A stretch of 64,000 nt of DNA, taken from contig NZ_LT799418.1 of NCBI RefSeq assembly GCF_900162725.1, forward strand, positions 189,194 to 253,193, given 5' to 3'. The notes under the pieces are model-generated. The model worked only from the letters and a program-made list of their open reading frames with translations, searched no databases and was not told where the DNA came from. Below are positions 33,682-43,107 of this stretch, one piece after another (positions within the stretch are counted from its first letter, which is position 1; every line of letters begins with the position of its first letter). The DNA comes from Parabacteroides sp. Marseille-P3160 (lineage in GTDB: Bacteria > Bacteroidota > Bacteroidia > Bacteroidales > Tannerellaceae). The translations under genes and the position numbers were made by a program.

Positions 33682-35733
33682 TCAGAACTTCCATCGGAAA
33701 GAAGTATTTATATCCGTTTTATCAGCTCCCTCTATCTCTTCCAGATCACTGCCTATCACATCACGATCTAAATAATGCGTCCACCCTATTTTCGCTGACA
33801 AATCCATCCTATCTGCTACTTCCCAATGGAATACGGAAGAAAAACGAATGCCTTTCCCATAAAAAGAAGGCAAAGCAAAAGCATATAAAAGATTCTTTTC
33901 CCTTGAATAAACCCTGCTATCATAATCGTCGGTTTTGAAATAAGCTGCATAAAAATCTATTTTAAATGGAAATTTCTCCGGATTCCACCCGCTATTCTGG
34001 GAAAAAATCCATCCATAGCTCTTTTCCTTATCCGTTTTAATGTAACAAATACTTTCTACAGAAGTGCGCATCGTAAAAGAGGAGGAAAGCAAATAACTGA
34101 CTTGTCCGCGCACCCGATGTTGTTCATAGGGCAAAATCCGTATTTCCCCCTCTTTATTTTTGCCATTCTTTTCTTTTTTCCTGTAGGTATAGTTCATTGA
34201 GAAAGAAAATCCATTCGCTTTCGAATAGTCGGACTGTATCCTGCATTCCCTGCCTTTCGAAGGGGCATCTATCAAATATCTCAACCAGGGAAAGCGGAAT
34301 AAATCGGCATAGGCAGAAAATTTCCAATAAGAGAAAGGATTGGACTGTATGCCTATATAAACTCCTTCCTCATTCTGTATCATGGTATTCTGAGAGACTG
34401 TATTTGCAAAATAGGCTTGGTAACGCCGGCTGTAATTTCTATACAGGACCAGTCCCGATAAATAGGAGAATGGCGTAAATTGGATTCCATCTATTGTCGC
34501 CAAGGCTTTATTTTCGGAAATGGCTGTTTCGCCGTAGAACTTTACGAAACGGTTCTTCCAAAGGTAATCCACACTCGCATTACTGTTCTTTTTCCCGCGG
34601 AAATAGTAGCGGTTATAAGGCTTTAGCTTCGGATTTACCCGGAAGCCCCCATAGTCATAAGTTATTCCCGTTATGCCAATGGCTAAATCAGGACTTGCGT
34701 AGCGGATATTTCCTCCCATCGTATGCATTGTAAATCTATTTTTCTTTTCTATATCCAGGGGTACACGATGAATCCCATCTGTTTTTAAAGAAGTGATCTC
34801 ATTATCTCCATTGACTGTCGCATCCATTCCTCGGAATGAGTAAAACAAACTGAAATCCAATTTATGAGAAGAAACGGTAACGCCGATTCCTCTGAAAAAA
34901 TCCGTTTCATTGGTTGAGAAATGACGGCGGAAACCATTGTTCCGTTGTTCGGGCTGAAGCATTAAAGAACTCTTCCAAAAAGAAATATCGTTACTTACTA
35001 CTAATCCTTGTCCGAAAGAAACTTTATAATCACCAATAGCCAATGACTTTAATGCTCCCATATCTTTTAGAAAAAGATGAATCGAATAAAAGTCGTATCC
35101 TATATGCTCTTTCCTGAGAAAAGGTTCCCCGCTGTCCTTTTCCCCGCAAAATCCGAATTGTAACCGGTCACCGAATGCATAGGAATAACGGAAGGAATGA
35201 TAAAAAGGTTCTCCTAAATATTTCAGGTTAGGATACTTCCTGAGAATACTATCCGGCTGGTATTTATACCCTTTCTTTTCCTGAAGCCCCCTATCGTAAC
35301 GAATATGAATTTCAGTCTTACCTCTCTCCATCAGGTTTTTTAAAGTAAATGACTTTTGTTCCTCCTTCCATTCTCCTACATAAACAAAGGGAAGCAGCAG
35401 AGAAATCGTTTCAAAATCCAATGATTCTATATTTTTCAGTTCGTAAATAGTGGCCCATTTCCCATACTTCTTCTTATAAAGAATGATATCCTCTATTTGC
35501 CTGTCGGATAAAAAAGGGAGCCGTCTTAACTCGCTTATACTTATTTCATTCAGATCCGTCGGATGATCGGCCCAATAGGAAAGTTCCGTAAATAAAGTTT
35601 CCATCTGCTCTTCATTCTCATTTTCGACAGCCATCTCTTCCAGATAATCCATCCATCGGGCAGATTGTTGTGCGTTCAGCCGGAAAAACATAAAACAAAA
35701 ACATTCCAATAAAACAACCAATTGTTTTTTCAT
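33682..35733 (-). CDS. Outer-membrane beta-barrel-like protein with helix-hairpin-helix domain
   Basis: 683 residues with a signal peptide (about 1-21). Residues 58-120 contain a ComEA-like helix-hairpin-helix region (LNEISISELRRLPFLSDRQIEDIILYKKK, then YELKNIESLDFETISLLLPFV), which in this fold binds DNA backbone. From about residue 130 to the end the sequence alternates aromatic and polar residues in a pattern of many amphipathic strands, ending in INTSFRWKF with a terminal Phe, as in outer-membrane barrels. The combination is seen in Bacteroidota proteins of unknown role. It sits 27 bp after a second ComEA-like gene, so a joint function at the envelope, possibly DNA uptake, is plausible. 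Confidence 0.78.
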   Translation of the reverse strand: MKKQLVVLLECFCFMFFRLNAQQSARWMDYLEEMAVENENEEQMETLFTELSYWADHPTDLNEISISELRRLPFLSDRQIEDIILYKKKYGKWATIYELKNIESLDFETISLLLPFVYVGEWKEEQKSFTLKNLMERGKTEIHIRYDRGLQEKKGYKYQPDSILRKYPNLKYLGEPFYHSFRYSYAFGDRLQFGFCGEKDSGEPFLRKEHIGYDFYSIHLFLKDMGALKSLAIGDYKVSFGQGLVVSNDISFWKSSLMLQPEQRNNGFRRHFSTNETDFFRGIGVTVSSHKLDFSLFYSFRGMDATVNGDNEITSLKTDGIHRVPLDIEKKNRFTMHTMGGNIRYASPDLAIGITGITYDYGGFRVNPKLKPYNRYYFRGKKNSNASVDYLWKNRFVKFYGETAISENKALATIDGIQFTPFSYLSGLVLYRNYSRRYQAYFANTVSQNTMIQNEEGVYIGIQSNPFSYWKFSAYADLFRFPWLRYLIDAPSKGRECRIQSDYSKANGFSFSMNYTYRKKEKNGKNKEGEIRILPYEQHRVRGQVSYLLSSSFTMRTSVESICYIKTDKEKSYGWIFSQNSGWNPEKFPFKIDFYAAYFKTDDYDSRVYSREKNLLYAFALPSFYGKGIRFSSVFHWEVADRMDLSAKIGWTHYLDRDVIGSDLEEIEGADKTDINTSFRWKF

Positions 35734-35760
35734 AGCAGTAAGGTTAAGGTAAACAATAAA

Positions 35761-36468
35761 CTAATCAAATGACAAATAAGGAACTAAGCGAAGAGAATCG
35801 GCTTCTGTAAATTCCTCTAATAGTTTCATATCCTTCCACCCGCTGATACCTCCTTTTCGTTTCCTCAATTTCAAAAGGATACTGACTTGTTCACGGTTCA
35901 GATAGGGATGGCGCCGTAAAGAGTCTGCCGGCAAACGGTTTATCGGCCATTTATTTATCAGTTTTACATCCGCAAAAAACCAGGGAGCAATCGATTCGAA
36001 ACGTTCCTCATCCATCCCATAGATTTCTTTCAACTGATTAACGGAAGCATAACCTCCCAACAGGTTTCTGAATTTTATGATTCTCCGCGCAAAGTAACTA
36101 CCTATTCCCGGTACCTTCTTCAAAATTGTCGTGTCCGCTGTATTCAACTCCACAATAGTTCCGGGCGGAAATTTTTCCTGCTTTTGATAAGGCTGGTACG
36201 AACGATGTAACCGCTCTACCCTTTCAGACACTGTCTCTTTCCGTAAAGATAGGTTTTCTTCTTTCGTAGAAACCTGTTTTCCGGCGGACGAAAGGTTGGT
36301 TGGAATTGCTCCCCTGACCGTATCGGAAGCAACAGAAGAATTAGCAGCAATAATCGTTCTTTTATCTGTCGAATAAAGAATAATTCCTGCAATAACAATC
36401 AAACACAGGAGTACGAGCAATGCGATCCTTTCTCCCTTGGAGAAATAAAAGAAATCACGCCAAAACAT
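35761..36468 (-). CDS. ComEA-like helix-hairpin-helix membrane protein
   Basis: 235 residues. One N-terminal membrane helix (about 15-33, IALLVLLCLIVIAGIILY) and a Ser/Lys-rich linker lead to a first HhH unit (105-165: VELNTADTTILKKVPGIGSYFARRII) and a second, weaker one (175-232: LNREQVSILLKLRKRKGGISGW). VELNTAD...L..VPGIG is the ComEA signature. The C-terminal domain should be periplasmic, where ComEA binds incoming DNA in transformable bacteria. It is upstream of and cotranscribed with the HhH-barrel protein. No ComEC homologue is in the window. Confidence 0.82.
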   Translation of the reverse strand: MFWRDFFYFSKGERIALLVLLCLIVIAGIILYSTDKRTIIAANSSVASDTVRGAIPTNLSSAGKQVSTKEENLSLRKETVSERVERLHRSYQPYQKQEKFPPGTIVELNTADTTILKKVPGIGSYFARRIIKFRNLLGGYASVNQLKEIYGMDEERFESIAPWFFADVKLINKWPINRLPADSLRRHPYLNREQVSILLKLRKRKGGISGWKDMKLLEEFTEADSLRLVPYLSFD

Positions 36469-36510
36469 AGTATTTTAATTAAGGTTATGGTATAAGTTAT
36501 CGGTATCCTT

Positions 36511-37167
36511 CTATTTATCTATGATTGTTCCATCTATCATATGGATAATCCGATCCGTATCAGCAGCCAATTGTTCGTCATGAGTTACAATCACAAAGGT
36601 CTGATCCATTTTGTCTCGTAACTCGAAGAACAAGGCATGCAATTCTTCCTTATTTTTTGTATCCAGGCTTCCCGAAGGTTCATCCGCCAAAATCACTGCC
36701 GGATTATTGATCAAGGCCCTCCCTACGGCAACCCTTTGCTTCTCTCCGCCGGAAAGTTCAGACGGCTTATGCGTCATCCTGTCCGTCAGCTTTAAAAACT
36801 GAAGTAACTCTTTTGCCTTCTTTTCGGCAACCGAAGCTTTTTCCTTAGCTATTAAAGCCGGAATCATCACATTCTCCAATGCTGTAAACTCCGGAAGCAA
36901 TTGGTGAAACTGGAAAACAAAACCTATATTTTTATTTCTAAAAGAAGAAATATCCTTTTCTTTCAGGCGAAAAGGGTCTATACCATTAACAAGAACAGTT
37001 CCCTGATCCGGCTTATCCAAAGTACCTATAATCTGCAAAAGAGTTGTTTTCCCAGCTCCGCTGGGCCCTACAATCGATACAATCTCTTTTTTATTGATAG
37101 AAATATCGATGCCTTTCAGTACTTGAAGCATCCCGAAGCTTTTGGTAATACCTTCTGTTTTTATCAT
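36511..37167 (-). CDS. ABC transporter ATP-binding protein, LolD/MacB type
   Basis: 218 residues. Walker [17 protein letters not shown]-loop [18 protein letters not shown], signature [15 protein letters not shown], Walker [13 protein letters not shown] and the switch His in VIVTHDE. The size and the phrase [21 protein letters not shown] are typical of LolD, which powers lipoprotein release from the inner membrane, and of MacB/FtsE relatives. The partner permease (LolC/E) is not adjacent. It has its own -7 box and is followed after 42 bp by the ComEA-like gene. Confidence 0.88.
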   Translation of the reverse strand: MIKTEGITKSFGMLQVLKGIDISINKKEIVSIVGPSGAGKTTLLQIIGTLDKPDQGTVLVNGIDPFRLKEKDISSFRNKNIGFVFQFHQLLPEFTALENVMIPALIAKEKASVAEKKAKELLQFLKLTDRMTHKPSELSGGEKQRVAVGRALINNPAVILADEPSGSLDTKNKEELHALFFELRDKMDQTFVIVTHDEQLAADTDRIIHMIDGTIIDK

Positions 37168-37193
37168 CTTTTAAATACATAAATAGATGTATG

Positions 37194-37201
37194 CAAAAAT
37201 A
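37194..37201 (-). promoter_or_regulatory. -7 promoter box (TATTTTTG) for the LolD-type ATPase
   Basis: Minus-strand exact TAnnTTTG; leader about 23 nt to ATG 37167. The 22-bp repeat array begins about 120 bp upstream. Confidence 0.5.
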
Positions 37202-38050
37202 GAGAAAACAATTTACAAAAGGTTTAATTTTCATTGCCAATCTTTTAAAGCTGTCTTACCATAGCAAAGAAACCTTAGAGTATTTATCATACAGATGTAT
37301 ACTCTCTGTCATTCCTTACTAAACACAAGTAACTGTTTGACGGCTATAGAACACGTGTTTGACAGATGTGAAACACGTGTTCTATATTCGTCAAACACCT
37401 GATCGAATTAACCGGTCAGGCAAACGCAGGATTTTACTCTTCCGCTTTTAATACTTTTCCACCGATAAGTATTATCTTATTATCTTTTAAAAAAATTCAA
37501 AACAGAAAATGGTAGTCATAATGGCTTGTTGAAAGCGTTGATAGTTTTTCATTCCTATCATTGCTTATGTCGTTATTAAGAATTTAAATTCAATAATGAA
37601 AAGGTTATGAACAAGTAATGAATATAGTAGATTATTGGTAATATGTATATTATATTGATTTATCTATTTTTTGTTAATATAGCTGCGGTGAAGAAAAAAA
37701 ATGAATTTGAGCATTTGAAAACAGTCGATAAGATGAGTTCATAAAATCTCTATAAAAAATAGTAATTATTTCGTAATAATATCGTAATAATTATATACGG
37801 AAATAATATTAGGACATGAAATAGTATGAGCGAAATTTTATTCACTAGTTATCTACTCTCTATTAACAAGTTTTCAAAGGTGATTATTGAAAACTTTTAG
37901 CGCGATGCTCGGATTAAATAAGACTGTATATTTTATTCACAATGATTTCGTTTCTTACTAAAACGATTTCTGCGCTACATATACTGCTTCGTTTGGAATT
38001 CGTTGTTTTAAAACCGATTGCTAAAAAATATTTAATTGATAATAATCAAA
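37202..38050. other. Long AT-rich gene-free region
   Basis: Some 850 bp with no convincing reading frame. It holds the second 22-bp repeat array (37320-37407), a run of very AT-rich sequence (about 37560-37850) and a 10-bp inverted repeat AAGTTTTCAA/TTGAAAACTT at 37868-37896 whose right arm runs into a short T stretch. I recognised no RNA gene, but a small RNA cannot be excluded. Confidence 0.55.
37320..37407. repeat. Second 22-bp tandem repeat array (four units)
   Basis: Units begin at 37320 (degenerate), 37342 (ggctatagaacacgtgtttg...), 37364 (agatgtgaaacacgtgttct...) and 37386 (degenerate). Period and wording match the array at 3885-3994, showing a dispersed repeat family. Again intergenic, upstream of a gene. 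Confidence 0.8.
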
Positions 38051-40852
38051 TTATCTCTTTTTTATACCTTTTATAATTTTAGTTTCTCCTCCTTTGGTTT
38101 GTAAACGGAAAAAATAATTACCTACAGGCAATGAACTTGTATCGATTACATCCGAAGGAAAATCTATTTGAAGAGCCAATCGTCCGGCGGAAGAATATAT
38201 GCTAACCTGACGGATCTCTTCCGTACTGATTAACTGCACTTGGTTTGAGAATATGGTAGGGACTATATTTAATTGATTCTTTATTAAATCAATATTTTCA
38301 TTGGCTACAGGTACAGGATCGCTTTCCTTTCCCTCTTCCATCCCATAGAGAGCGGTTACGTAGTAGATATGATCACTGCCATCTATATTTTTATCTGTAT
38401 ATTGGGTAGGATTCGGCGGAATGGTTGAAATAAGATTATTATCCCGGTAAATCTTATATCCTGTGAGTTCGGGGAAAGCAGCCGGCAAGGAACTTTGGCT
38501 CGTGGAAGTCGTTTTTATGCTTTCATTCAATGAAGAAGGAATAGATTTTAATAAGGCAGTTTTACTAGTTTTGCTTTTTTGAATAGAAAGAGCAGAGGAA
38601 TAACTACTTGTTTTTAATTCTCCTTCCTCCGATGAAAGAATAGCTGATAAATAAAAGTTATTATCAAAATCATTATCATATAAACTTTCCCAGGTAGTTC
38701 CGTCAAGGGAGAATATATCTCCTTTGCCGGCAATGCTTGGTCCGTTATCGATAATGGCCGGGTAATCTTTTTCACCATACTTTGAGGCATAGAAGGAAAC
38801 TATCAAATTTTTTGAAGAATCTAAAACGAATGGAGTCGTAAGGACAACATTATAAAAATGATCAATTTTTAAATTAGTAAGTGTTTGCCTGTATCCCTCT
38901 CCACCCTGGGTAATATACAGTACATAATCTGTGTTCTCCATAGGAATGAAGTTCACCGAAATAATTGTTTTTTTATGCAAAGAGGCTATTTCGGTTTTAT
39001 CCCATCGTTGCCCGAAATAAAAGGGAGTTCCTCCGAATCCTATTTTAAATAGGCTGTCTTCGTCGTTTCTCCAATAAATATTTTGTGTATATACGGGAGC
39101 TTTCCAATTCAAAGTTATTTCTGTTGCATTTATACGTTTGGCCGTTAAATCAGTAGGTTGTTTGTACTCTGTTATATAGATGGAAGTAAAAACAAATGAA
39201 GATTCGTTTCCGTCTGAGTAAACAGCTGAGACGCTATAGGTTTGTGAACCGTATTCGGGAGAGGAATCCACAAAACCGGTTGTTTCGGTTGAACCTATAA
39301 AAGTATTATTTGCATAGACATTATAATAGCTGACGGAAAGCGATGTTACCGGGGCGGTCCAGTTCAAAGTAACTTTTTGGTTGGCGAAAGAAACCGTAAG
39401 ATTAGTAGGTGTTGGATTAGAAATATTGGCATATCTTCCCGCTAAAGTTGTCGCTGAACCTTTTCCTATAGGATCCAGATAGATGTCCATCCGTGTAGAA
39501 TCCGTCGGATATTTATCCCAATGATAGCTGAGTTTTCCGTAAAGGTTGTCGCCCTCCGGTATAGTACATTCGGAGTTTCCTCCCGTAAGGCTGCCTACTA
39601 CCAATTTACTTTCATTAAAGAGAGGAGATCCGGAAGATCCCCCTTCCGTTATGGAATGTCCGTTGGTTGTTTCGACAAAAATTACATCCCAATGGGCATT
39701 TTTTGTTCCTGTTGTTCCATTCGTACCATTGAATGTATAACTTTTGGCCGGCTTGTTGAAGGTCGAAATCTTTTTGTAATCTCCTTGCGGGTGATGGATG
39801 GAAACTCCTGACTGTGCAGGCGTATCCCTCCGGTCCCATCCGTTATAGTAAACGTTATAGCTTTCGGGAATAGACGTATTCAACAAAAGAAGTAAGCCGT
39901 CCGATCCGCTTTGAATCGGAGTATAGGCGATGCGCTTGCATCCTACCATCGTTTTGTAAATTATTGGGAGCGAAGTATTGTCACAACTTTCCCGCTCCAG
40001 ATGAAAATAGAAAGCCCATTTTTCCATATCAGCAGCCGAAGCAACGGTAGATTCATTCATAGAACAATGGTATGCTGACAGGATATAAGGTTTTAAGTCT
40101 TCCGCCGTATTGTTTAAAAGAGAAGCGGAACAGATATATGAACTGTTTCCTATTTTTTGGATGGTATGGCAAACTCCCTTTTTCTCCGCTTGCCAGGCAT
40201 TGCCTTCTTCACAGTTGATATTGACTTGGCAGGATCCCGAAGTACTCTTCAAAGAAGAAGCATTATGACTGATGTATAAATGATTATATCCATAACCGAT
40301 TCCTTCTATTTCTATCTGAGGCTCTTCTCCGCTTTCGGCCGGTACATATTCGAGAATGAGATCGTCTCCGGCTATAAATTCAGTGGCAAAACCACTGGTC
40401 TTGGGAGGATTGGTTTGGTAAGTATAGGCTCCCAATACCTGGCTTTTTTCCATATTATAGATGAAAAGCTTACCTCCTTGGGGAATGTAAAAGCGTTTGT
40501 AGTAAAGCATCAAAGCAATGGCGTTTTTAGCCTGGATACGAAGTTGGCAGACTTTTTGTCCGTTGGCCAACGTAACCCATTGGCCTGAATCTTGGAGATT
40601 CAATTCGGCCGGAAGGATGGTAGCTACTTTCAAAGGAGCCCCTTGGGATACCTTCCATGCGTCTACTGTCTTCAAGTCTTCAACGCTGAAGTCAATAGGT
40701 ATGGAACGGGCGGCCACAGCGCTTTTCAATAAGGATGTATGTTCGAAACTGGGAGGAATGCCTCCTTCACTAATTTGCGACGACAGCATAAAAGGAAAGT
40801 ACAAAAACAATCCCAATATATAGGTGATAGGTAATAATTTCTTTTTTATCAT
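38051..40852 (-). CDS. Secreted trypsin-like serine endopeptidase with fibronectin III and T9SS domains
   Basis: 933 residues with a signal peptide. Residues about 200-480 are a lysyl-endopeptidase-like S1 protease: His262 in LSAYHC, Asp318 in SGSDGLLLLL and Ser407 in GGSSGSPLF form the expected triad; several cysteines (C208, C214, C228, C241, C263) may form disulfides. Two fibronectin type III-like modules follow (about 480-570 with VTLNWTAP, and 575 onward with ITLNWKAP, interrupted by a jelly-roll-like insert). The last 75 residues are a T9SS-type sorting domain (VSIYSSAGRLALQI, SLPVGNYFFRL). It is 2 bp from the upstream acyltransferase gene and shares its promoter. Confidence 0.87.
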   Translation of the reverse strand: MIKKKLLPITYILGLFLYFPFMLSSQISEGGIPPSFEHTSLLKSAVAARSIPIDFSVEDLKTVDAWKVSQGAPLKVATILPAELNLQDSGQWVTLANGQKVCQLRIQAKNAIALMLYYKRFYIPQGGKLFIYNMEKSQVLGAYTYQTNPPKTSGFATEFIAGDDLILEYVPAESGEEPQIEIEGIGYGYNHLYISHNASSLKSTSGSCQVNINCEEGNAWQAEKKGVCHTIQKIGNSSYICSASLLNNTAEDLKPYILSAYHCSMNESTVASAADMEKWAFYFHLERESCDNTSLPIIYKTMVGCKRIAYTPIQSGSDGLLLLLNTSIPESYNVYYNGWDRRDTPAQSGVSIHHPQGDYKKISTFNKPAKSYTFNGTNGTTGTKNAHWDVIFVETTNGHSITEGGSSGSPLFNESKLVVGSLTGGNSECTIPEGDNLYGKLSYHWDKYPTDSTRMDIYLDPIGKGSATTLAGRYANISNPTPTNLTVSFANQKVTLNWTAPVTSLSVSYYNVYANNTFIGSTETTGFVDSSPEYGSQTYSVSAVYSDGNESSFVFTSIYITEYKQPTDLTAKRINATEITLNWKAPVYTQNIYWRNDEDSLFKIGFGGTPFYFGQRWDKTEIASLHKKTIISVNFIPMENTDYVLYITQGGEGYRQTLTNLKIDHFYNVVLTTPFVLDSSKNLIVSFYASKYGEKDYPAIIDNGPSIAGKGDIFSLDGTTWESLYDNDFDNNFYLSAILSSEEGELKTSSYSSALSIQKSKTSKTALLKSIPSSLNESIKTTSTSQSSLPAAFPELTGYKIYRDNNLISTIPPNPTQYTDKNIDGSDHIYYVTALYGMEEGKESDPVPVANENIDLIKNQLNIVPTIFSNQVQLISTEEIRQVSIYSSAGRLALQIDFPSDVIDTSSLPVGNYFFRLQTKGGETKIIKGIKKR

Positions 40853-40854
40853 GT

Positions 40855-41958
40855 TTATATCTTAATATAAATTTGTTTTTTGTAGAGGAAATATCCCGGA
40901 ATCCAGTTAATCGTGACGAAGAAAATAGCCCAGGCCAATGAACCTCCGTAATTACCGAATAACGGAAAAAAGAGATTGTCTGTCATGAATCGTGTTACGC
41001 CGATAAGGCTGAAGACAGTAGAGAGCATAGATCCCTGCACATAGAGATATAGAGGATTGATACCGAACGATTCGAAGAAAAGCGACCATTTCCGCTTTTT
41101 ATTGATGTCGATGATCCAGATGAGCAATGCCAAAAATTGGGATGCAAATCCGCAGGTAGTCAAAGCAAAAGTACTGCTCCATATTTTTTTATTGATAGGA
41201 CAGGCATAATTCAATAAGAGTCCGGCAAAGAGAAGGATCGTTCCGTAAATGAATAATTGACGGATAATCCGTTCGTTATCTTTTTTACTCATCAGGATGA
41301 TGCGTCCTGCATAAAATCCGAGGAGTACGTGGCCTATGCTGCCGATACAACTCAGCAATCCTTCCGGATCGAAAGCGATTCGCGTCCCGTCCGCCAACGT
41401 ATCGTGGTACATATGCGTTTCCCCCAGGATAGCCCGGTCTATTACGGCAATGAGGTTGCTTTCGCTTAAGGTGAGGCTGTCCGTTGCAGTCAGTAGGACG
41501 GCGTAAAAAAGCAAAATACCTCCGGCGACATGTAAAAGATATTTATGATTGATGGACAGTCCGATAAGCGATCCGAAGCCATAAGCTAGCGCAAGCCGTT
41601 GCATTACCCCTAGAATACGCAGGTTTTCAAAACCGGTAAAACCGTTCCGGCAGAGATGGCCGAATAAGTTGAGGCCAAATCCGACAAGAAAAATCAATGC
41701 CGTTCTTTTAAGTATTTTCCGGACACTTTCTCTTGAAAGTTTAAAATCATATTTCTTAAGGGATAGAAACATGGAAACTCCCATGATAAACATGAAGAAA
41801 GGAAAAACCAGGTCGGTGGGCGTCAATCCGTCCCAAGGCATGTGGCGGAGAGGGGTATAGACATATTGCCAGGAGCCCGGATTATTAACCATGATCATAC
41901 CGGCGATTGTAATGCCTCTCATCACATCGAGAGAGAGCAGTCTTCCTTGAGTTGCCAT
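40855..41958 (-). CDS. Multi-pass acyltransferase (DUF5009/HGSNAT-like)
   Basis: 367 residues with about ten membrane helices. The N-terminus RLLSLDVMRGITIAGMIMVNNPGSW, then WDGLTPTDLVFPFFMFIMGVS, is the signature of the heparan-alpha-glucosaminide N-acetyltransferase-like family (NagX in some bacteria), which transfers acyl groups to amino sugars across the membrane. It is the first gene of a two-gene operon with the secreted protease; whether the products work together is unknown. Confidence 0.88.
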   Translation of the reverse strand: MATQGRLLSLDVMRGITIAGMIMVNNPGSWQYVYTPLRHMPWDGLTPTDLVFPFFMFIMGVSMFLSLKKYDFKLSRESVRKILKRTALIFLVGFGLNLFGHLCRNGFTGFENLRILGVMQRLALAYGFGSLIGLSINHKYLLHVAGGILLFYAVLLTATDSLTLSESNLIAVIDRAILGETHMYHDTLADGTRIAFDPEGLLSCIGSIGHVLLGFYAGRIILMSKKDNERIIRQLFIYGTILLFAGLLLNYACPINKKIWSSTFALTTCGFASQFLALLIWIIDINKKRKWSLFFESFGINPLYLYVQGSMLSTVFSLIGVTRFMTDNLFFPLFGNYGGSLAWAIFFVTINWIPGYFLYKKQIYIKI

Positions 41959-41999
41959 AATTTTATATTAGAATGAAACATATATGAGAATCATTGTTA

Positions 42000-42007
42000 C
42001 AAATATA
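42000..42007 (-). promoter_or_regulatory. -7 promoter box (TATATTTG) for the acyltransferase-protease operon
   Basis: Minus-strand exact TAnnTTTG, about 41 bp before ATG 41958. Confidence 0.5.
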
Positions 42008-42085
42008 TTGATTCTGTTTTTCATAGAATAATGATTGATGTTAAAAGAGATTGGATCGTATGAAAACGATTTCATATTATTTTAG

Positions 42086-42093
42086 TATATTTG
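42086..42093 (+). promoter_or_regulatory. -7 promoter box (TATATTTG) for rnz
   Basis: Exact TAnnTTTG; predicted transcript start near 42098, leaving about 24 nt before the GTG start at 42122. An out-of-frame ATG (42096) lies at the predicted 5' end. Confidence 0.5.
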
Positions 42094-42121
42094 CTATGCA
42101 AATCTTGAAAAAAGCTTCCTT

Positions 42122-43039
42122 GTGGCAAATTTTGAAATAAAAATAATTGGTTGTGGATCGGCCCTGCCTACCACCCGTCATTTACCTACCTCCCAAATTA
42201 TCGATTTGAGAGAGAAAATCTATATGATCGATTGTGGAGAAGGTACGCAATTGCAAATGCGCAGGATGCATATCAAATTCAGCAAGATCAGTCACATTTT
42301 TATTTCGCATATTCACGGGGATCATTGCTATGGATTACCCGGTTTGATCTCTACCTTAGGTATGCTTGGGCGTACGGGTGAGTTGATGATCCACGGTCCG
42401 AAAGAAGTGGAGGATTATCTGCGGCCAGTCTTGCAAACTACCTGCAACCGCCTACCCTATCAGGTCTGCTTCAATTGGGTGGATACAACCAAACATCAAC
42501 TGGTGATGGAAGATCGTTCGGTTTCCGTTTACAGCATTCCATTGAAGCATCGCATCGCTACCAGTGGATATCTTTTTGTTGAAAAGCCTTCGGAGCCGCA
42601 TTTGATCAGTGAGATGATCGATTTCTACAAAATACCTATCAAAGAACTTCAATACATCAAGCAAGGCGCTGATTATGTTACGCCGGAAGGGGAAGTCATC
42701 CCTAATGAACGATTAACCCGCCCGGCGGATCCACCCAAACGTTATGCTTATTGTTCCGATACGGCCTACCAGCCGGAAATCGTTCCGATTATAAAGGAGG
42801 TGGATTTGCTGTATCATGAGGCTACTTTTGTAGAGGCGGATCTTCCCCGTGCAAACCAAACCTATCATTCCACGGCCCGGCAGGCCGCAAAGATAGCCCA
42901 GAAAGCCGGGGCCAAACAATTGGTTATCGGCCATTATTCGGCCCGCTATGAAGATACCGCCCTTTTGCAACAGGAAGCCGACTCGGTCTTTCCCGGAACC
43001 ATCCTGGCGGAAGAAGGGATGATGATCTCCCTACGATAA
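42122..43039 (+). CDS. rnz: Ribonuclease Z
   Basis: 305 residues. Metallo-beta-lactamase-fold endonuclease that trims tRNA 3' ends. Zinc ligands: ISHIHGDHCYGL (HxHxDH motif), HRIATSGYLF, YCSDTAY and IGHYSARY. The start is GTG: no in-frame ATG exists between the preceding stop and the first conserved residues, and FEIKIIGCGSALPTTRHLPTSQ is the usual N-terminus of Bacteroidota RNase Z. The tRNA in this window lacks an encoded CCA, the class of precursor that this enzyme processes. Confidence 0.96.
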   Translation: MANFEIKIIGCGSALPTTRHLPTSQIIDLREKIYMIDCGEGTQLQMRRMHIKFSKISHIFISHIHGDHCYGLPGLISTLGMLGRTGELMIHGPKEVEDYLRPVLQTTCNRLPYQVCFNWVDTTKHQLVMEDRSVSVYSIPLKHRIATSGYLFVEKPSEPHLISEMIDFYKIPIKELQYIKQGADYVTPEGEVIPNERLTRPADPPKRYAYCSDTAYQPEIVPIIKEVDLLYHEATFVEADLPRANQTYHSTARQAAKIAQKAGAKQLVIGHYSARYEDTALLQQEADSVFPGTILAEEGMMISLR

Positions 43040-43077
43040 AAAAATAGGTAAAAAGCTATATTCTGGAGATTATTTTG

Positions 43078-43085
43078 TATGTTTG
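43078..43085 (+). promoter_or_regulatory. -7 promoter box (TATGTTTG) for the mini T9SS-type protein
   Basis: Exact TAnnTTTG. It lies 23 bp before ATG 43108 and overlaps a more upstream in-frame start, excluding it. Confidence 0.55.
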
Positions 43086-43107
43086 TAGCATATTAGGAGT
43101 GGAATAT

